Below, piece by piece: positions 27,419-37,300 of a stretch of DNA of 64,000 bases; position 1 is the stretch's first letter, and each line of letters opens with the position of its first letter. The notes beneath the pieces were generated by a model. That model ran no database searches. It saw only the letters and a list, made by a program, of their open reading frames with translations, and was not told the DNA's origin. The translations under genes and the position numbers were made by a program. The DNA comes from Caryophanales bacterium (GTDB taxonomy: Bacteria; Bacillota; Bacilli; JARBTR01): the NCBI GenBank assembly GCA_029240105.1, contig JARBTR010000013.1:48622-112621 (forward strand). The letters are read 5' to 3'.

Positions 27419-27446
27419 AAAGATTGAGCAAAATTGCTCAATCTTT
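27419..27446. terminator. Bidirectional terminator between map and the YkvI-like gene
   Basis: AAAGATTGAGCA (27419-27430) and TGCTCAATCTTT (27435-27446) form a perfect 12-bp stem with a 4-base loop, and an adjacent T run serves the plus strand. It also overlaps the end of the convergent gene's transcript. Confidence 0.9.
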
Positions 27447-27447
27447 T

Positions 27448-28479
27448 TTAATTGATTTTTTTAAATAAAAGTATCCCTAGAAAAAGAATGCTGAGGTATC
27501 CAAATAAGGGATAAAGAAACGATAAAAGTGGTGCATATTCAAACTGGGCAATGGCAAAACAAGCGACGAATAGAAAAAAATAAATATAAACGGAATGCCA
27601 TTTTAATTTTTGAGTAATCTGTTGTTCCAAACCAAAAGCATTCCCGATAATCGTTGTGAATATTTCTCCAAAAATGATCATTAGGTAGAAATCATGTAAA
27701 AATGGAGCTACCCACTTCATTACCGTTGCTGTTGGGATTGTAAAAGACTGTGCATCCCTGAAAACGGATAAACTTACGTGGCTTAAGAGTAATATAAGTG
27801 TTAGCAAAACACCGCCCAGGACCGCTCCCTTTTGTAGGATTTCAGGATTCTTAATTTCTCTTGCAAGTGGTAAAAACACGGCTTGAGATAATGATAAATT
27901 GAACGCTACATAGGCAAATGGCATTACAATGGCTATCCAAAGATGATCGTGATAGGGAATAAACAAAAGCTTGTCCAATTCAAACCCATTTCTTACTGCC
28001 ATAATCACTAAAATGATATTAAAGGAAATCATCGATGGAACAACGAACATATTCACTATACTTAAACCATTGATTCCCCAAAGCATCACGATAATTGCAA
28101 GGGTAGATGTAAAGATCATTCCAATCCATTTTTGTGTATGAAATTGTTCAAAAATAACTTCACCCGATCCTGCTAGCATGACTGCTGTAACACCCAGTAG
28201 CATAATAAAAAATAACAGATTTAAAAATCGACCAAAAAGTTTCCCAAACAACCATTGATTGTATTCAAAATAGTCATTTGATTTGGATTGCACAGAAGAA
28301 AGCATCATCTTATTCCCAAAATAGATAAAGAGATAGCCAGCAACAATAATTTCGAATAAACCCAAAAGTCCAAATTGAGAAAAGAACTCGACAATTTCTT
28401 TACCAGTTGCAAACCCTGCTCCTACAACCGTTCCGACATACACTGTGGCAACTTGCCAAACCTTTTTAAAGTCTCTCAA
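27448..28479 (-). CDS. ykvI: YkvI-family membrane transporter
   Basis: 343 residues with about ten hydrophobic segments. The N-terminus (VATVYVGTVVGAGFATGKEIVEFFSQFG) is the signature of YkvI-type proteins in the APC/NSS-like transporter group; GAGFATG is the unwound-helix ligand region. The substrate is unknown. The start codon is TTG at 28477-28479, fixed by the strong ribosome-binding site GGAGGT 6 bases upstream. It is convergent with map and shares its terminator. Confidence 0.88.
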   Translation of the reverse strand: MRDFKKVWQVATVYVGTVVGAGFATGKEIVEFFSQFGLLGLFEIIVAGYLFIYFGNKMMLSSVQSKSNDYFEYNQWLFGKLFGRFLNLLFFIMLLGVTAVMLAGSGEVIFEQFHTQKWIGMIFTSTLAIIVMLWGINGLSIVNMFVVPSMISFNIILVIMAVRNGFELDKLLFIPYHDHLWIAIVMPFAYVAFNLSLSQAVFLPLAREIKNPEILQKGAVLGGVLLTLILLLSHVSLSVFRDAQSFTIPTATVMKWVAPFLHDFYLMIIFGEIFTTIIGNAFGLEQQITQKLKWHSVYIYFFLFVACFAIAQFEYAPLLSFLYPLFGYLSILFLGILLFKKIN

Positions 28480-28543
28480 AAAATTACCTCCATGTGTGTC
28501 TTTTCATACCAATTTATGAAAGTAAACAAGCTTTGAGAATGAA

Positions 28544-28580
28544 AAAACTAGTACAAAGTTAAGAATTTTGTACTAGTTTT
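28544..28580 (-). terminator. Terminator of the M3 peptidase gene
   Basis: AAAACTAGTACAAA (28544-28557) pairs with TTTGTACTAGTTTT (28567-28580); on the minus strand it continues into a T run. It begins about 20 bases after the pepF-like stop. Confidence 0.88.
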
Positions 28581-28600
28581 GAAATAATATATTTTAAATT

Positions 28601-30295
28601 TTAAAGAGCTTCATCATCAATACTGTTCAGATAGTTTTCCAGCACATTTACTACTGATGCTAAACAGCCGTCTTCAAATGGAGAGATAAGTTTTGCTTCT
28701 TTAACAAGCTCAAGGAAAGATTTACTTCCTCCCTGTCTACACAGATGAATATAATCTGCCCAAGCTTCCTCACGATTTTCATGCATCTTCTTCCAGAACT
28801 GGAATGCACAAACTTGAGCTAAAGTATAATCGATATAATAGAAAGGCACCTCGTAAATATGAGATTGTCGTTGCCATGCACCACCTGATTCCAAATATGC
28901 ATTTCCATCATAGTTCCGCTGTGGTAAGTAGATTTTTTCTAACTTTGACCATTCAGCACGACGCTCTTCAGGTGTTAACTCTGGATTCTCATAAATAACA
29001 TGCTGGAAATGATCTACCAATACACCATAAGGCAAGAAAACTAGACCGTCTGCCAAATGGCTAAAGAAATATTTATCCGCCTGTTCTTTAAAGAATAGCT
29101 TCATCCAAGGCCATGCGAAAAATTCCATTGACATGGAGTGTATTTCACAAGCTTCCATTGTTGGCCAACCATATTCAGGCACCTCAAACCCACGACTAGA
29201 ATAGCATTGAAATGCGTGTCCAACTTCATGTGTTAAAACATCGATATCACTTGAAGTTCCATTAAAATTTGAAAAGATGAAAGGCGATTTAAAATCAGGT
29301 AAATATGTACAATAACCGCCACCCTGTTTTCCTTTTTTCGCAACTAGATCTAATAGGTTATGTTCAACCATAAAGTTGAAGAATTCACCTGTCTCAGAAG
29401 ACATCTCTTCGTACATTTTTTGACCATTCTCAATGATCCATTCTGGTGAACCTTGAGGCTCAGCGTTTCCAGATTTAAATTTAAACTGTTCATCATAAAA
29501 TTTAAGTTCGTCTACACCAATTCGTTTTTCTTGTCTCGCATAGAGTTTGCTCACAAGTGGAACCACTTGTTCTATAATCTGTTTACGATAATTTGCAACC
29601 ATTTCTGGGGTGTAATCCGTTCTTCCCATTCGGTAGTAACCTAATTCAATGAAATTCTTATAACCTAATTTTTTTGCAATTTCTGTACGGATTTTTACCA
29701 ATTGATCGTAAATGCCATCGAACTTATCGAGATTACCTGAAAAATACCCCATGCGAGCATCAATAGATTCTCGACGCACATTTCGATCCTTATTTTCAGC
29801 ATACGCCGCTAATTGTGCAAGTGTTTGCTCTTTACCATCGAATTCAATTTTTGCAGCCGCCACAAGCTTTCCATATTCGCTTGTTAACTTGTTTTCTTGC
29901 TGCAAAAGTTCAATAATTTCTGGGGAAAAAGTCTTTAATTGACCTTCTGCTAGAGCAAATAGCTGCCGTCCAAATCTTCCTTCTAATTCTGTTTTGAATT
30001 TCGAATTTACTAATTCCTTATAAAATTCAGTTACCTTCTCCTCAACAAGTGGGCTAATTTCATCAAAATAATCCTGTTCAGCGCAATAAAATTCATCTGT
30101 AGAATCAATTGTGTAACGGATACTACAAAGTGTTTTCATCGTATCCATGCTGTTTCGTATTGCATTAATTTCTTCCATTGCTTTTACTTGTGACTCAAAA
30201 TTTTCTGCATTTTTAAACGTTTCAAGTTTTGTGTCAAATGAAGCTTTCCACGCTTCAATGCCAGGTCTTACATACTGGAATTCTTCAAATCTCAT
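28601..30295 (-). CDS. M3 family oligoendopeptidase (PepF-like)
   Basis: 564 residues. The zinc-binding HExxH is in VLTHEVGHAFQCYSSR at about 356-371, with the third ligand in ACEIHSMSMEFFAWPW. The N-terminal helical part is typical of the family. It is a cytoplasmic metallopeptidase that cuts oligopeptides of about 6-18 residues. AAAGGAG lies before the ATG. It is monocistronic as judged from the flanking terminator and the divergent gene upstream. Confidence 0.94.
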   Translation of the reverse strand: MRFEEFQYVRPGIEAWKASFDTKLETFKNAENFESQVKAMEEINAIRNSMDTMKTLCSIRYTIDSTDEFYCAEQDYFDEISPLVEEKVTEFYKELVNSKFKTELEGRFGRQLFALAEGQLKTFSPEIIELLQQENKLTSEYGKLVAAAKIEFDGKEQTLAQLAAYAENKDRNVRRESIDARMGYFSGNLDKFDGIYDQLVKIRTEIAKKLGYKNFIELGYYRMGRTDYTPEMVANYRKQIIEQVVPLVSKLYARQEKRIGVDELKFYDEQFKFKSGNAEPQGSPEWIIENGQKMYEEMSSETGEFFNFMVEHNLLDLVAKKGKQGGGYCTYLPDFKSPFIFSNFNGTSSDIDVLTHEVGHAFQCYSSRGFEVPEYGWPTMEACEIHSMSMEFFAWPWMKLFFKEQADKYFFSHLADGLVFLPYGVLVDHFQHVIYENPELTPEERRAEWSKLEKIYLPQRNYDGNAYLESGGAWQRQSHIYEVPFYYIDYTLAQVCAFQFWKKMHENREEAWADYIHLCRQGGSKSFLELVKEAKLISPFEDGCLASVVNVLENYLNSIDDEAL

Positions 30296-30561
30296 TACAA
30301 AAACTCCTTTTCTATTTCTTTTATTTATGAATTGATTCCTTAAACTAAACTTTATATAAGTTAAAGTTTTCAGGTTTTTAGAGAATAATAGAACGGTTAC
30401 GATTTATCTAAACATTCTATATATTTCGAGTTTCTAAATAATTTATATCATAATTTCCATTATTTTTCATAAAAAAAGCTTGTTTGACTAAACTCTTTGT
30501 TTCTCTAGTTCTATTGTTTGCATACAGTTTAGGGAAACAATAAAGATTGTGAGGGTTCACG

Positions 30562-31053
30562 ATGATTAAATTTTATTCTTTTCGAGGCACTGTTACAAAA
30601 ATCAGTGACTACATGATAGGTGCAACTGATAAAAGCGGAGGTTGTTTTAAGTTAATGAGTGTAGAGGATGGGCAGGGTAACCTCGTAAACTTCGTCATAT
30701 CACCAACAACTTACTTTGTAGATCAGGCTATTGTTGCAGTAGGTGATCAAGTTACTGGTTATTATGATGGAAACACACCTGTAATTCTTATATATCCTCC
30801 CCAATACCAAGCACTTATTATTGTAAAAGAAAATCCTTATCAAAATGTAAAAGTCGATTTTTTCAGTTCTTCATTAATAAGTAGTGACGGCCAATTAAAA
30901 ATTAATCTCTCTCCCTATACTCCAATTTTGTTAACCAACGGTCAACCATTTTCAGGAATACCAATAAATCGAAATCTTATAGTGCAATACGGTCCGTCCA
31001 CTAAAAGCATTCCAGCACTAACAACACCATTTAAAATCATCATTTGGTGTTAA
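30562..31053 (+). CDS. Hypothetical beta-rich protein
   Basis: 163 residues; I do not recognise the family. It begins MIKFYSFRGTVTKISDYMIG and is rich in Val, Ile, Tyr and Pro. A motif VISPTTYFVD...VGDQVTGYYDGNTPVILIYPPQY is followed by a second half with a looser version of the same pattern (ILLTNGQPF...NLIVQYGPS), so it may be two related beta-barrel-like halves. No signal peptide and no membrane segment. GAGGGTTCACG precedes the ATG, which supports translation. The downstream niaP gene has its own promoter. Confidence 0.75.
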   Translation: MIKFYSFRGTVTKISDYMIGATDKSGGCFKLMSVEDGQGNLVNFVISPTTYFVDQAIVAVGDQVTGYYDGNTPVILIYPPQYQALIIVKENPYQNVKVDFFSSSLISSDGQLKINLSPYTPILLTNGQPFSGIPINRNLIVQYGPSTKSIPALTTPFKIIIWC

Positions 31054-31067
31054 TGAACAAATAATGA

Positions 31068-31095
31068 TTGACACCCTTTTAGTAAAATATATACT
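31068..31095 (+). promoter_or_regulatory. Sigma-A promoter of niaP
   Basis: TTGACA (31068-31073), a 16-base spacer and TATACT (31090-31095). It lies 40 bases before the TTG start at 31136 and shows that the open frame upstream of that codon is not coding. Confidence 0.78.
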
Positions 31096-31103
31096 TTTAC
31101 TAA
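31079..31103 (+). promoter_or_regulatory. Palindromic operator candidate over the niaP -10 region
   Basis: TTAGTAAAA (31079-31087) and TTTTACTAA (31095-31103) are exact inverted copies 7 bases apart, centred on the -10 element. A further related site, CTTTTACAGTAAAG, follows immediately downstream. The regulator is not identifiable from sequence. Confidence 0.55.
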
Positions 31104-31135
31104 GATTCACTTTTACAGTAAAGGGGTTTATCCTA

Positions 31136-32368
31136 TTGAAGTCTAAAACAGAAGTACAAAATAAAACAGGCAACACCATTTTTAATATTCCTAATAAAAA
31201 GCTACTTGGAATGGCTGGGATAGGTTGGCTCTTTGACGCAATGGATGTAGGTCTTCTTTCCTTTGTTATGTTAGCTGTGGGGGCTGACTGGCAACTATCT
31301 CTTGAACAAATGAAGGCAATTCCAAGTGTAAACTCAATAGGCATGGCTGTGGGTGCGCTTGTTTTTGGAATTTTAGCGGATAAAATTGGGCGCAAAAATG
31401 TTTTTATCCTTACCCTTTTACTATTCTCCATTGGTAGTGGTCTAACGGCCTTTTCCAATAGTTTAGTCGTCTTTATGATTTTAAGATTCTTTATTGGCAT
31501 GGGATTAGGTGGAGAACTACCTGTTGCTTCAACGATGGTTTCAGAGGTAGCACCAATTGAGCAGCGCGGCCGAGTAGTGGTTCTGTTGGAAAGCTTTTGG
31601 GCAATTGGATGGATTTTATCCGCAGTTATAGCATTTTTTGTTATTCCTAATTATGGTTGGAGAACCGCAATGTTTATTAGTGCACTTCCAGCCTTTTACG
31701 CGATTTATTTACGTTTTCATTTACCGGATTCACCAGTAACAGCGGCAAAAACTTCAACCCAATCTATTTTACAAAAAACTCGAATCGTCTGGTCAAAACA
31801 ATATATTAGCAAAACTATAATGCTTTGGATCCTATGGTTCAGCGTTGTCTTTTCCTATTACGGAATGTTCTTATGGCTACCAACTGTTATGAAAGAACAT
31901 GGTTTTACCATGATCAACAGCTTCAAGTACGTTCTAATCATGTCCCTTGCTCAACTACCTGGGTACTTTACTGCAGCCTGGTTAATTGAAAAAATTGGTC
32001 GAAAGTTTGTTTTGGTATCTTTTTTACTTGGAACTGCTGGTAGCGCATACGTATTCGGCGGTGCAGAAAGCTTGAACACTTTACTTGTATCCGGTGCATT
32101 ACTTTCCTACTTTAATTTAGGTGCTTGGGGCGGACTTTACGCATACACACCAGAGCAATACCCAGCTAGTATAAGAGGAACAGGTGTAGGAATGGCGGCA
32201 GCTTTCGGTCGTATTGGAGGAATTATTGGACCACTCCTGATTCCGGTAATGGTTTCAAAAAACTTTACTTTCCAACATATTTTCTTAGTATTTTGTATCG
32301 CTATTTTCATTGGTGTTTTAGCGGTATTATTTTTAGGAAAAGAAACAAAAGAAGTCGTAATAGACTGA
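31136..32368 (+). CDS. niaP: Niacin transporter NiaP (MFS)
   Basis: About 410 residues and 12 membrane segments. The opening KKLLGMAGIGWLFDAMDVGLLSF, the loop GILADKIGRKNVF, GMGLGGELPVASTMVSE, SYYGMFLWLPTVM and YAYTPEQYPASIRGTG closely follow B. subtilis NiaP (YceI) as I know it. NiaP imports nicotinate (niacin). The start is TTG at 31136: AAGGGG lies about 9 bases before it and the promoter lies within the upstream open frame. A palindromic operator candidate covers the -10. A neighbouring vitamin transporter gene, bioY, is convergent. Confidence 0.87.
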   Translation: MKSKTEVQNKTGNTIFNIPNKKLLGMAGIGWLFDAMDVGLLSFVMLAVGADWQLSLEQMKAIPSVNSIGMAVGALVFGILADKIGRKNVFILTLLLFSIGSGLTAFSNSLVVFMILRFFIGMGLGGELPVASTMVSEVAPIEQRGRVVVLLESFWAIGWILSAVIAFFVIPNYGWRTAMFISALPAFYAIYLRFHLPDSPVTAAKTSTQSILQKTRIVWSKQYISKTIMLWILWFSVVFSYYGMFLWLPTVMKEHGFTMINSFKYVLIMSLAQLPGYFTAAWLIEKIGRKFVLVSFLLGTAGSAYVFGGAESLNTLLVSGALLSYFNLGAWGGLYAYTPEQYPASIRGTGVGMAAAFGRIGGIIGPLLIPVMVSKNFTFQHIFLVFCIAIFIGVLAVLFLGKETKEVVID

Positions 32369-32388
32369 TAAGAAAAAGAACAAAATTT

Positions 32389-32413
32389 AAACCACCATCT
32401 CAAGATGGTGGTT
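32389..32413. terminator. Bidirectional hairpin between niaP and bioY
   Basis: AACCACCATC (32389-32398) pairs with GATGGTGGTT (32404-32413) around TCAA/G. T-rich sequence follows on both sides but is short, so strength is uncertain. Confidence 0.65.
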
Positions 32414-32481
32414 GTTTAGTTTATATTCAAGTAAAAGGTGAACTTTACACCCTTCGATTATGATACTATTTTTAATGTTTT

Positions 32482-33018
32482 CTAGCCTAATTTCTTTTTA
32501 AGTAACGGATACAATCTATTAACTAATATTGTACTTAACACGATTTTCAAAAAATCTCCAAGTAAAAACGGATATACACAGATGGTTAACGATTTTACTA
32601 AATCTAATTTTGTTGCATACATAAACCAACTTATTCCTAAAACATAAGTTACAACGATACCTACAAGCATTGCTATGAAGAGATTTTTTATTGATCTACC
32701 AAAACGGTCGATCATGAAACCAGTTATAAACGCACAAGCTAGGTATCCGACAATAAAACCACCCGTCGGACCAACTAGAACGCCAAGTCCTCCTGAAAAT
32801 TTTGAAAAAACTGGCAATCCAATTGCACCAAGAAGCACAAAAATAAATTGGCTTATAAAACCTCTTTTAGCCCCTAATAACCCAGCTGCAACAAAGATTG
32901 AGATATGTGTTAAATTAATTGGAACTGCTCCAATTGGTACCGCAATTTGAGATAAGACTCCACTTAAAGCTGCAAACAAAGAGCATATTACCAAATCAAA
33001 AGTTTTAAAATTCTTCAT
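32482..33018 (-). CDS. bioY: Biotin transporter substrate-specificity subunit BioY
   Basis: 178 residues with about six hydrophobic helices. The N-terminal SLFAALSGVLSQIAVPIG and the motif GGFIVGYLACAFITGFMIDRFGR (about 85-107) are characteristic of BioY, the S-component that captures biotin and works with a shared ECF energy module encoded elsewhere. GGGGGA lies before the ATG. The promoter overlaps a BirA-type operator and birA is the next gene upstream on the same strand, so biotin-dependent repression is expected. Confidence 0.93.
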   Translation of the reverse strand: MKNFKTFDLVICSLFAALSGVLSQIAVPIGAVPINLTHISIFVAAGLLGAKRGFISQFIFVLLGAIGLPVFSKFSGGLGVLVGPTGGFIVGYLACAFITGFMIDRFGRSIKNLFIAMLVGIVVTYVLGISWFMYATKLDLVKSLTICVYPFLLGDFLKIVLSTILVNRLYPLLKKKLG

Positions 33019-33053
33019 TACTAATCCCCCAGAAAATCTATATTTCTATATTA

Positions 33054-33082
33054 TTATCATGGGAAAGACCTCTCATTGTCAA
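33054..33082 (-). promoter_or_regulatory. Promoter of bioY
   Basis: On the minus strand TTGACA (33077-33082) and TGATAA (33054-33059) are spaced by 17 bases. The -35 lies inside the left half of the BirA operator. Confidence 0.72.
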
Positions 33083-33108
33083 CCTATTTTTAAATTAAAG
33101 TTTACAAT
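33075..33108 (-). promoter_or_regulatory. BirA operator of bioY
   Basis: ATTGTCAACC (33075-33084) and AGTTTACAAT (33099-33108) are inverted half-sites 14 bases apart, the layout of the TTGT(T/C)AAC-N14-16-GTTAACAA box bound by biotinyl-AMP-loaded BirA in Firmicutes. The right half-site touches the birA stop codon. Confidence 0.85.
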
Positions 33109-34088
33109 CATGCGTTGAAATTTTTAATGGATACTTCTCCCGTTGAAAGCGCAACAACAGTTCCATCTTCTTTTTTAACGATCAAATTACACATTTCATC
33201 TAAGTCTAGGGCAAGAGCCTCATATGTCTCATTTTGTTGTATAACTGTTATCTTTTTTCCGAACAACAACTGCCTAGATTTATATTCTGTGTAAACTTGA
33301 GGATTATCCAACCAGTCATTTGAAGATAAAAGGATATTGGTAATTTCGGCAGCAAGACGGTTTCGTATTGTCCCCTCAGATACAGAAGAAAAAAGTGAAC
33401 CGGCAATTCCCTTTAATTCATCAGGGAAATCATTCGTATCAATGTTAACCCCTATGCCGATTATAATCCAATCAATAGTACCACTTTCAAAATTAGACAT
33501 TGCCTCAGTTAAAATACCGCATATTTTTTTATTTTCAAGTACAATATCATTTACCCATTTAATTTTGGGTTCTTTACCGGTAACAGATTCAATAGCTCTG
33601 CAGACTGCCACAGCTGTTGCTGATGTTATTAATGGTACTGTCGGTAAATTTAGATATTCAGCTCGTAAAATGAAACTCATATAAAGGCCGCTTCCGGATG
33701 GCGAATAAAATGTTCTACCATATCTGCCTTTACCTGAAGTTTGGGAATCCGATATGATTACAGTTCCATGTTCGTGTCCGTTAATTGCCATTTCTTTCGC
33801 AGTTTTATTTGTAGACTCTAAAGAGTGAAAGATATGTATTTTTTTAGAAAAGTTCTCATTCGAAAGATACGGAAGAATACCCTGCACGGAAAGGATATTG
33901 TTATCGTCTGTAAGAGAATATCCTTGATTGGTAACGGCTTTAATGTAATACCCGTCTTTTTCCAACAGTTTTATATTCTTCCATACCGCTGATCGAGAAA
34001 TTTCGAGTTGCTTTGCAATTTCCTCACCTGAAAGATGGTGACCCCTGTTTTTTTCTAATAGTTCAAGAATTTTATGTTTTGTACTCAT
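33108..34088 (-). CDS. birA: Bifunctional biotin-[acetyl-CoA-carboxylase] ligase and biotin-operon repressor
   Basis: 326 residues. The N-terminal winged helix (HHLSGEEIAKQLEISRSAVWKNIKLLE, about 16-42) identifies a group II, DNA-binding ligase. The catalytic domain has the biotinyl-AMP loop SGKGRYGRTFYSPSGSGLYMS (about 112-132), KWVNDIVL and GILTEAM; an SH3-like C-terminal domain closes the chain. It attaches biotin to its carrier protein and, when loaded with biotinyl-AMP, represses biotin genes, here most plausibly bioY through the box just downstream. Confidence 0.95.
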   Translation of the reverse strand: MSTKHKILELLEKNRGHHLSGEEIAKQLEISRSAVWKNIKLLEKDGYYIKAVTNQGYSLTDDNNILSVQGILPYLSNENFSKKIHIFHSLESTNKTAKEMAINGHEHGTVIISDSQTSGKGRYGRTFYSPSGSGLYMSFILRAEYLNLPTVPLITSATAVAVCRAIESVTGKEPKIKWVNDIVLENKKICGILTEAMSNFESGTIDWIIIGIGVNIDTNDFPDELKGIAGSLFSSVSEGTIRNRLAAEITNILLSSNDWLDNPQVYTEYKSRQLLFGKKITVIQQNETYEALALDLDEMCNLIVKKEDGTVVALSTGEVSIKNFNA

Positions 34089-34248
34089 TATTTCACCATT
34101 TATCTTTCGATATAAAAATCGTAATACAGTTTATTATAATTAAATTCTAACAGAAAGATTAATTTATGGGATTTAAAAAATTAATTGAAGAAATAAACAT
34201 TCATTCTTAACAAGAATAGTAACAGTATAAAAATTCATAAAACAAATA

Positions 34249-34298
34249 GAACCTCCTTTTGTCTTTTGGATAGGTCCAAAAACGAAAGGAGGTTTTTT
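34249..34298. terminator. Terminator between the secreted protein gene and birA
   Basis: GAACCTCCTTTTGT pairs with ACGAAAGGAGGTT, with an inner TTTTGGA / TCCAAAA stem. Read on the plus strand it ends in six T residues; on the minus strand the T tract is interrupted. Its minus-strand position, just after the stop at 34314, fits termination of the large gene. Confidence 0.6.
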
Positions 34299-34313
34299 AA
34301 GTTTTTTCGTAAT

Positions 34314-37300
34314 TTATTTTACTTTTAGATCTTTTAACGCCTTGTCTAGGATAGCATATGCTTCTTCAAGGGAGGTAGTTGTTGCTGAGTCATCTTCAAC
34401 AAGATTTACAACGCCCACTAAGCTTTCTGTTAATACAGACCATGAAGTTTTCGTAAACTTTGATGGCTTTAACACTTCTACTTGTTCAATCAGTGGCTGG
34501 ATGTAACGTCTCCAATCATCAGGAGAGTCAATAGGTTCGTTACCTGTAGCTGTCCCATTTAGTAACGTTGCAACTCCGTTTTGGTATTTGAGAATAAATT
34601 CTCTAGCATAACCTTTTCCGCCAATACCGGTGCTAATTCCAGTTCCAGTTCCATTTACAATACTGTTAATGCCAACAAGAGGACCATTTGAATTTGCAAT
34701 TTCTACGATACATGCATTCTCGATAACGACATTTTCTTTATGAGGTACTTCGATGGCATTATCTATAAATATGCTTGCTCCATTTGTATTAATGAATACA
34801 TCATAAATACCCAATCCAACTGCATAATGATTTTTTACACTATTTGCAACCTTATAGGATGAATATCCTTTTACTGTCCCATCTTGGCTCATCCAATTGT
34901 TTTGATCTTGAGGATCATATGGTGTTTCCGATTGATAGAAATAAAGACGTCCATTTTCACCATTCCATAGTGTTTGGTATTCTTGGAAGTGCTCAACAAA
35001 CATTCCGTATGCAGTTACATCATCACCATTTACCACTAAGCCATTCTTTGAAGTGTTCTGATTCCAGCCAACACCTGCACCATGGTCAGCTCTCCATACC
35101 CAGAAATGATCCGCTATGACATTGTTACTGTTTATTTCTACCGCAGCATCAACATTGACATTTTCTTCTTTAAAACCACCAACACGGAAATAAAGGTCAA
35201 TTAGAGATGTTGGATTATCTTTGTGATTCTTTTCACTGTTTTCTGAACCAACTTGAAGTAAATTTTTTGAACTATAATATGCATCGAATAACAATCCAGC
35301 AATGATGACACCCGGTACATCCTCAATAACGATCGCTGCTTTATCGTTATTTGGAACTAGTGTAGCAAGTCCTGTTCCCAAAATAATTGTGTTTGGATTT
35401 TTTACGTGAAGTGTTTGATCCAATTCATATATTCCGGGAGTAAAGAAAATGTGTTTCCCTTTATCTAATGCTTTGTTTAAAGAATCAGCAGTATCCACAC
35501 CCTCTTTTGCTATATAAAATTTGCTAATATCTAAAGTCTCACCTAAACCCATATTTTCTGCTGACCAAGAAACACCTGAATGTTCTTTTTGGATTGCAGG
35601 TACAAATACTTTGTATTCTCCATCATCCCCTTGATAAAGGAAAGGTTTTTCTCTAACTATAGGAGTTGCAGCTATACTTGTATAGGGATTACCACCCTTA
35701 TCCCATGTATTTCCCGGTGCATTTTCGACACCTTGGAAGAAACCATTCCAGTTTACGCCGTACCAACCATTTTGAGGTAACACACTGTTTCTGGTATACC
35801 ATTGTTGCTGTGTCCACGACCCTGCATTTTTCTTAAACACACTGTCCGCAATATAACCACCGCTTGACCAACCATACCACCAATCAAACCAAGAAGAACG
35901 CTCCACATTCATTCTTCTAAGTGGAGCTGCTTGTGAAACACCCCATTTTAGGCTATAGAATGGATCGGCATTATTTTCAACATCAGCAACTGTAAAATTT
36001 TCTGCACTACGCCAGAAAGTGCATGTAGCGTTATTGCTTGGTAAAGGCGCTGGAGTTGACATATTGTAAATTTTGGTATCTAAAGGGGTTTTACCTAGAC
36101 CAGCAATCTGAGTATAATATCCGATATTTAGCATTCCAGCATCAATATAATTTCCTGGCTTGAAGTATAAACCGTAACGTTCGGTAGAGAATTGTGCTTT
36201 AAAGGTTTTATTGTCATGAATATCATTAACTTCTTTTCCAATAGCCTTTACGTTATCGTATTTTGCATTGTAGAAAATCATATTGTCGCCAAACAGTTTT
36301 GTCTCTAAGGAGACAATCTTTGATTCTTTACTAATTCCAAAATCATTTTTACCAACTACTTTATAGTAGTTTTCATATTTAGAAGTATTAGGATTTGTGT
36401 CAACGAATGTTGTATCTGTTGTGGATGCAATCTTTTGATAACTACCAAATTTGCCGCCAGCACGTAAGATATCGTATTCCTTGACATTTGCGTCATAACT
36501 CCACTTTAGTTGTATGTTAATTCCAGCTTCTTTTATATCAAGACCTTTTGGGGCACCTGGTCGATTTCCAGCCATAGTGGTTGCAGAGAATTCTAAACTT
36601 TGCGCGTATGGACTTGGCCCATTTACTGTCCGAACAACATAGTAGTAGGTTGTGCTAAATTTAAGCCCAGTGTCTATATAAGTTGTGCTAAGTGTCTCAT
36701 TACACACTTTCATATATGGGCCACCTGGAGTTTCTGATCTCCATACCTCAAATCCACTGAAGATAGTACCTTCCAAAGTACTCCATGAAAGTTTTAAAGT
36801 ATCTCCTTCAATTTCTGAAACGGAAATTTTCCGTACCTTTTTTGGTGTTGAATTTGTATGGATAACAAATTTTTCGTTATTTGTCGGTGCACTGTCTGTA
36901 GACAATGGAACCAACTTGCCATTTGAAACAGAAATATACTTAGAACCTTCCATTTGCTTAAAGGCAACCGTACCATCTCCCTGAGGTACAGCCTGAACAG
37001 ACTCCCATCCTCCTACTTTGGTTGATCCACTTATTTGGAATATTGAATTATTAGTTCCCTTCCATAATGTATTTTTAGATGATCTGAAATTGACGGTTGC
37101 AATACCATTGTGAGAACCATGCTCTAATTTAAAAATAGCATCTGATGGAACAGTTGTTGGGGCAGTTGGTTTAGGTAAGGATACATTGATTGGATTATTT
37201 ACCACACCATCTGCTGTTACAATATTGCCAGAAGCTACATGCTCTATGTAGATATCTATAGCTACCTGGTTTGGCTCATCTGGAAGTGCAGGTTCTTTAA

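Noticed and set aside
31064..31135. N-terminal extension of the NiaP frame
   Set aside because: A sigma-A promoter and palindrome occupy this stretch, and AAGGGG precedes the TTG at 31136; family homology begins after it.
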